Below, piece after piece: positions 63,100-64,000 of a DNA stretch of 64,000 nucleotides. The notes beneath the pieces are model-generated. The model searched no databases. It was not told the origin of the DNA and saw nothing but the letters and a program-made list of their open reading frames with translations. A program made the position numbers and the translations under genes. The stretch covers positions 3,162,001 to 3,226,000 of the forward strand of contig NZ_JALLPK010000001.1 in assembly GCF_023276375.1 (NCBI RefSeq). Direction: 5' to 3'. Position 1 is the first letter of the stretch; the number at the start of each line of letters is the position of its first letter. The stretch comes from Halocatena marina. Its GTDB lineage: Archaea > Halobacteriota > Halobacteria > Halobacteriales > Haloarculaceae.

Positions 63100-64000
63100 A
63101 TGGTCGATACGCTCTGGTTGGCCCTTGGCGGTCTTGTGATTTATATGATCATTGTAGCGACCGCCCAAAAGCGAGGATTGCTTCCCCCGCAAGTTCGCGC
63201 GCAGGGACCGATCACGACGCTTCACACGCAGTATGGGAAAGTGCTCCTCGATCGACTCGCCAGTCCGAAACGATTCTGGCGTGCGTGGGGGAATTTCGGC
63301 GTTGGGATCTCGCTCGTCATGATGGTCGGTGTGTTTCTGATGGTGATTCTCGCGGGCGTACAGGCAGTGTCGAACCCACAGCCAACCGCCGTGAGCGAAC
63401 CGCAAAACGTGCTGGTCATCCCGGGCGTAAACGACTTCCTCCCGCTGGCAGTGGCACCGGAAATCGTCTTCGGGTTGCTCCTCGGATTGGTCGTCCACGA
63501 AGGAGGCCACGGCTTGTTCTGCCGGGTTGCTGACATTGATATCGACTCGATGGGGCTCGCGTTGTTGGCGATCATTCCCATCGGTGCGTTCGTCGAGCCA
63601 AAAGAAGAGAGCAGAATCAAAGCAGACCGAGGGAGCCAGACGCGGATGTTCGCTGCTGGTGTGACAAATAATTTCGCCATCTCGGTGCTCGGCTTCATGC
63701 TTCTGTTTGGTCCCGTTATCGGATCGATCGGCGTTGCACCGGGTGCGCCTGTCGGGGATATCGTCCCCGGCTCACCAGCTGCAAACGCGGATATCGATCG
63801 GGGGGACCGTATTACCGCGATCAATAACGAGTCAATCGCTAATGCCTCCGAGCTTGACCAGCGACTCACCGAAGTTCAGGACAAACAGGTAGAGGTGACG
63901 GTTGATGACGGAGAAAACGAACGGAATGTCACAGTTACCCGCGAGTTGTTCCTGACACATTCGACACCGAGCGTCGTGGAGGGCGTCAATACGAGTGGGC
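63100..64000 (+). CDS. Site-2 protease with PDZ domain, partial
   Basis: The first 300 residues of an M50 membrane protease; the gene continues past the right edge. Helix 1 is near residues 5-22. The zinc motif HEGGH is at 133-137 in LVVHEGGHGLF, with Gly replacing Leu of the usual HELGH while keeping HExxH. A PDZ domain is at about 215-280 (GDIVPGSPAANADIDRGDRI, LTEVQDKQVEVTV). It lies 70 bases after lysS. Confidence 0.93.
   Translation, partial: MVDTLWLALGGLVIYMIIVATAQKRGLLPPQVRAQGPITTLHTQYGKVLLDRLASPKRFWRAWGNFGVGISLVMMVGVFLMVILAGVQAVSNPQPTAVSEPQNVLVIPGVNDFLPLAVAPEIVFGLLLGLVVHEGGHGLFCRVADIDIDSMGLALLAIIPIGAFVEPKEESRIKADRGSQTRMFAAGVTNNFAISVLGFMLLFGPVIGSIGVAPGAPVGDIVPGSPAANADIDRGDRITAINNESIANASELDQRLTEVQDKQVEVTVDDGENERNVTVTRELFLTHSTPSVVEGVNTSG

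Noticed and set aside
1-64000. CRISPR array or defence island
   Set aside because: No regularly spaced repeats, Cas or other defence genes were seen; TnpB is part of a transposable element.

Overview
The window is chromosomal DNA from a haloarchaeon (class Halobacteria). The encoded proteins are acidic. Promoters look archaeal, with TATA-like boxes about 25-30 bases before start codons that often lack a leader. Archaeal marker genes include class I lysyl-tRNA synthetase, S19e, PDCD5-family protein, an RPA/RPA-associated pair, Hel308, Cgi121, XPB/Bax1, a PGF-CTERM surface protein, a microbial rhodopsin and a halophilic-type malate dehydrogenase. The genus cannot be fixed from sequence alone. 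Most of the window is ordinary core genome; no prophage, CRISPR array or rRNA operon was seen.

Layout. 0-5 kb: the start of valS, a TetR/MFS divergent pair, small haloarchaeal proteins and a gene-poor stretch that holds a strongly structured candidate RNA near 5.08-5.22 kb. 5.7-12.8 kb: a surface-glycan block (processive-type GT2, GT-C-like membrane protein, DUF2298/YYY membrane protein, dolichyl-phosphate-type GT2, GtrA). 12.9-19.8 kb: initiator tRNA-Met, citrate synthase, a VTT-type membrane protein, threonine ammonia-lyase behind a foldable leader, aroD, a PAC2 protein, an RsmB/NOP2-type RNA methyltransferase with its PUA-like partner encoded separately, and an AbrB gene with no usable start. 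20-29.4 kb: Bax1/XPB repair pair, HtpX, RPA operon, mannose-1-phosphate guanylyltransferase, Tfx and TRAM proteins. 29.6-32.7 kb: tRNA-Pro, mobA, ridA, an acetoacetate-decarboxylase-like protein and a TIGR00725-like gene broken by a stop codon.

32.8-39.8 kb is a polyhydroxyalkanoate (PHA) locus: phaR-phaP-phaE-phaC on the minus strand, phaB further downstream, and a divergent MaoC-type hydratase (phaJ-like). A complete TnpB element in the opposite orientation lies between phaC and phaB. 39.8-42.6 kb carries cgi121 and hel308. 42.8-44.8 kb carries a ferredoxin and a divergent rhodopsin/lycopene-cyclase pair; the rhodopsin has His where Arg82 of bacteriorhodopsin is expected and lacks the usual proton donor and release residues.

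45-64 kb is housekeeping: malate dehydrogenase, small zinc-ribbon proteins, PepF, a PGF-CTERM surface protein, hisS-truA, PDCD5/S19e/flippase-like/thiL, an R2lox-type di-metal oxidase, two site-2 proteases, a MobB-MoaE fusion and pyrH-lysS. No wholly new multigene system was found. The most interesting items are the candidate structured RNA, the unusual rhodopsin, the TnpB insertion in the PHA locus, the split methyltransferase/PUA pair and the foldable leader before threonine ammonia-lyase.
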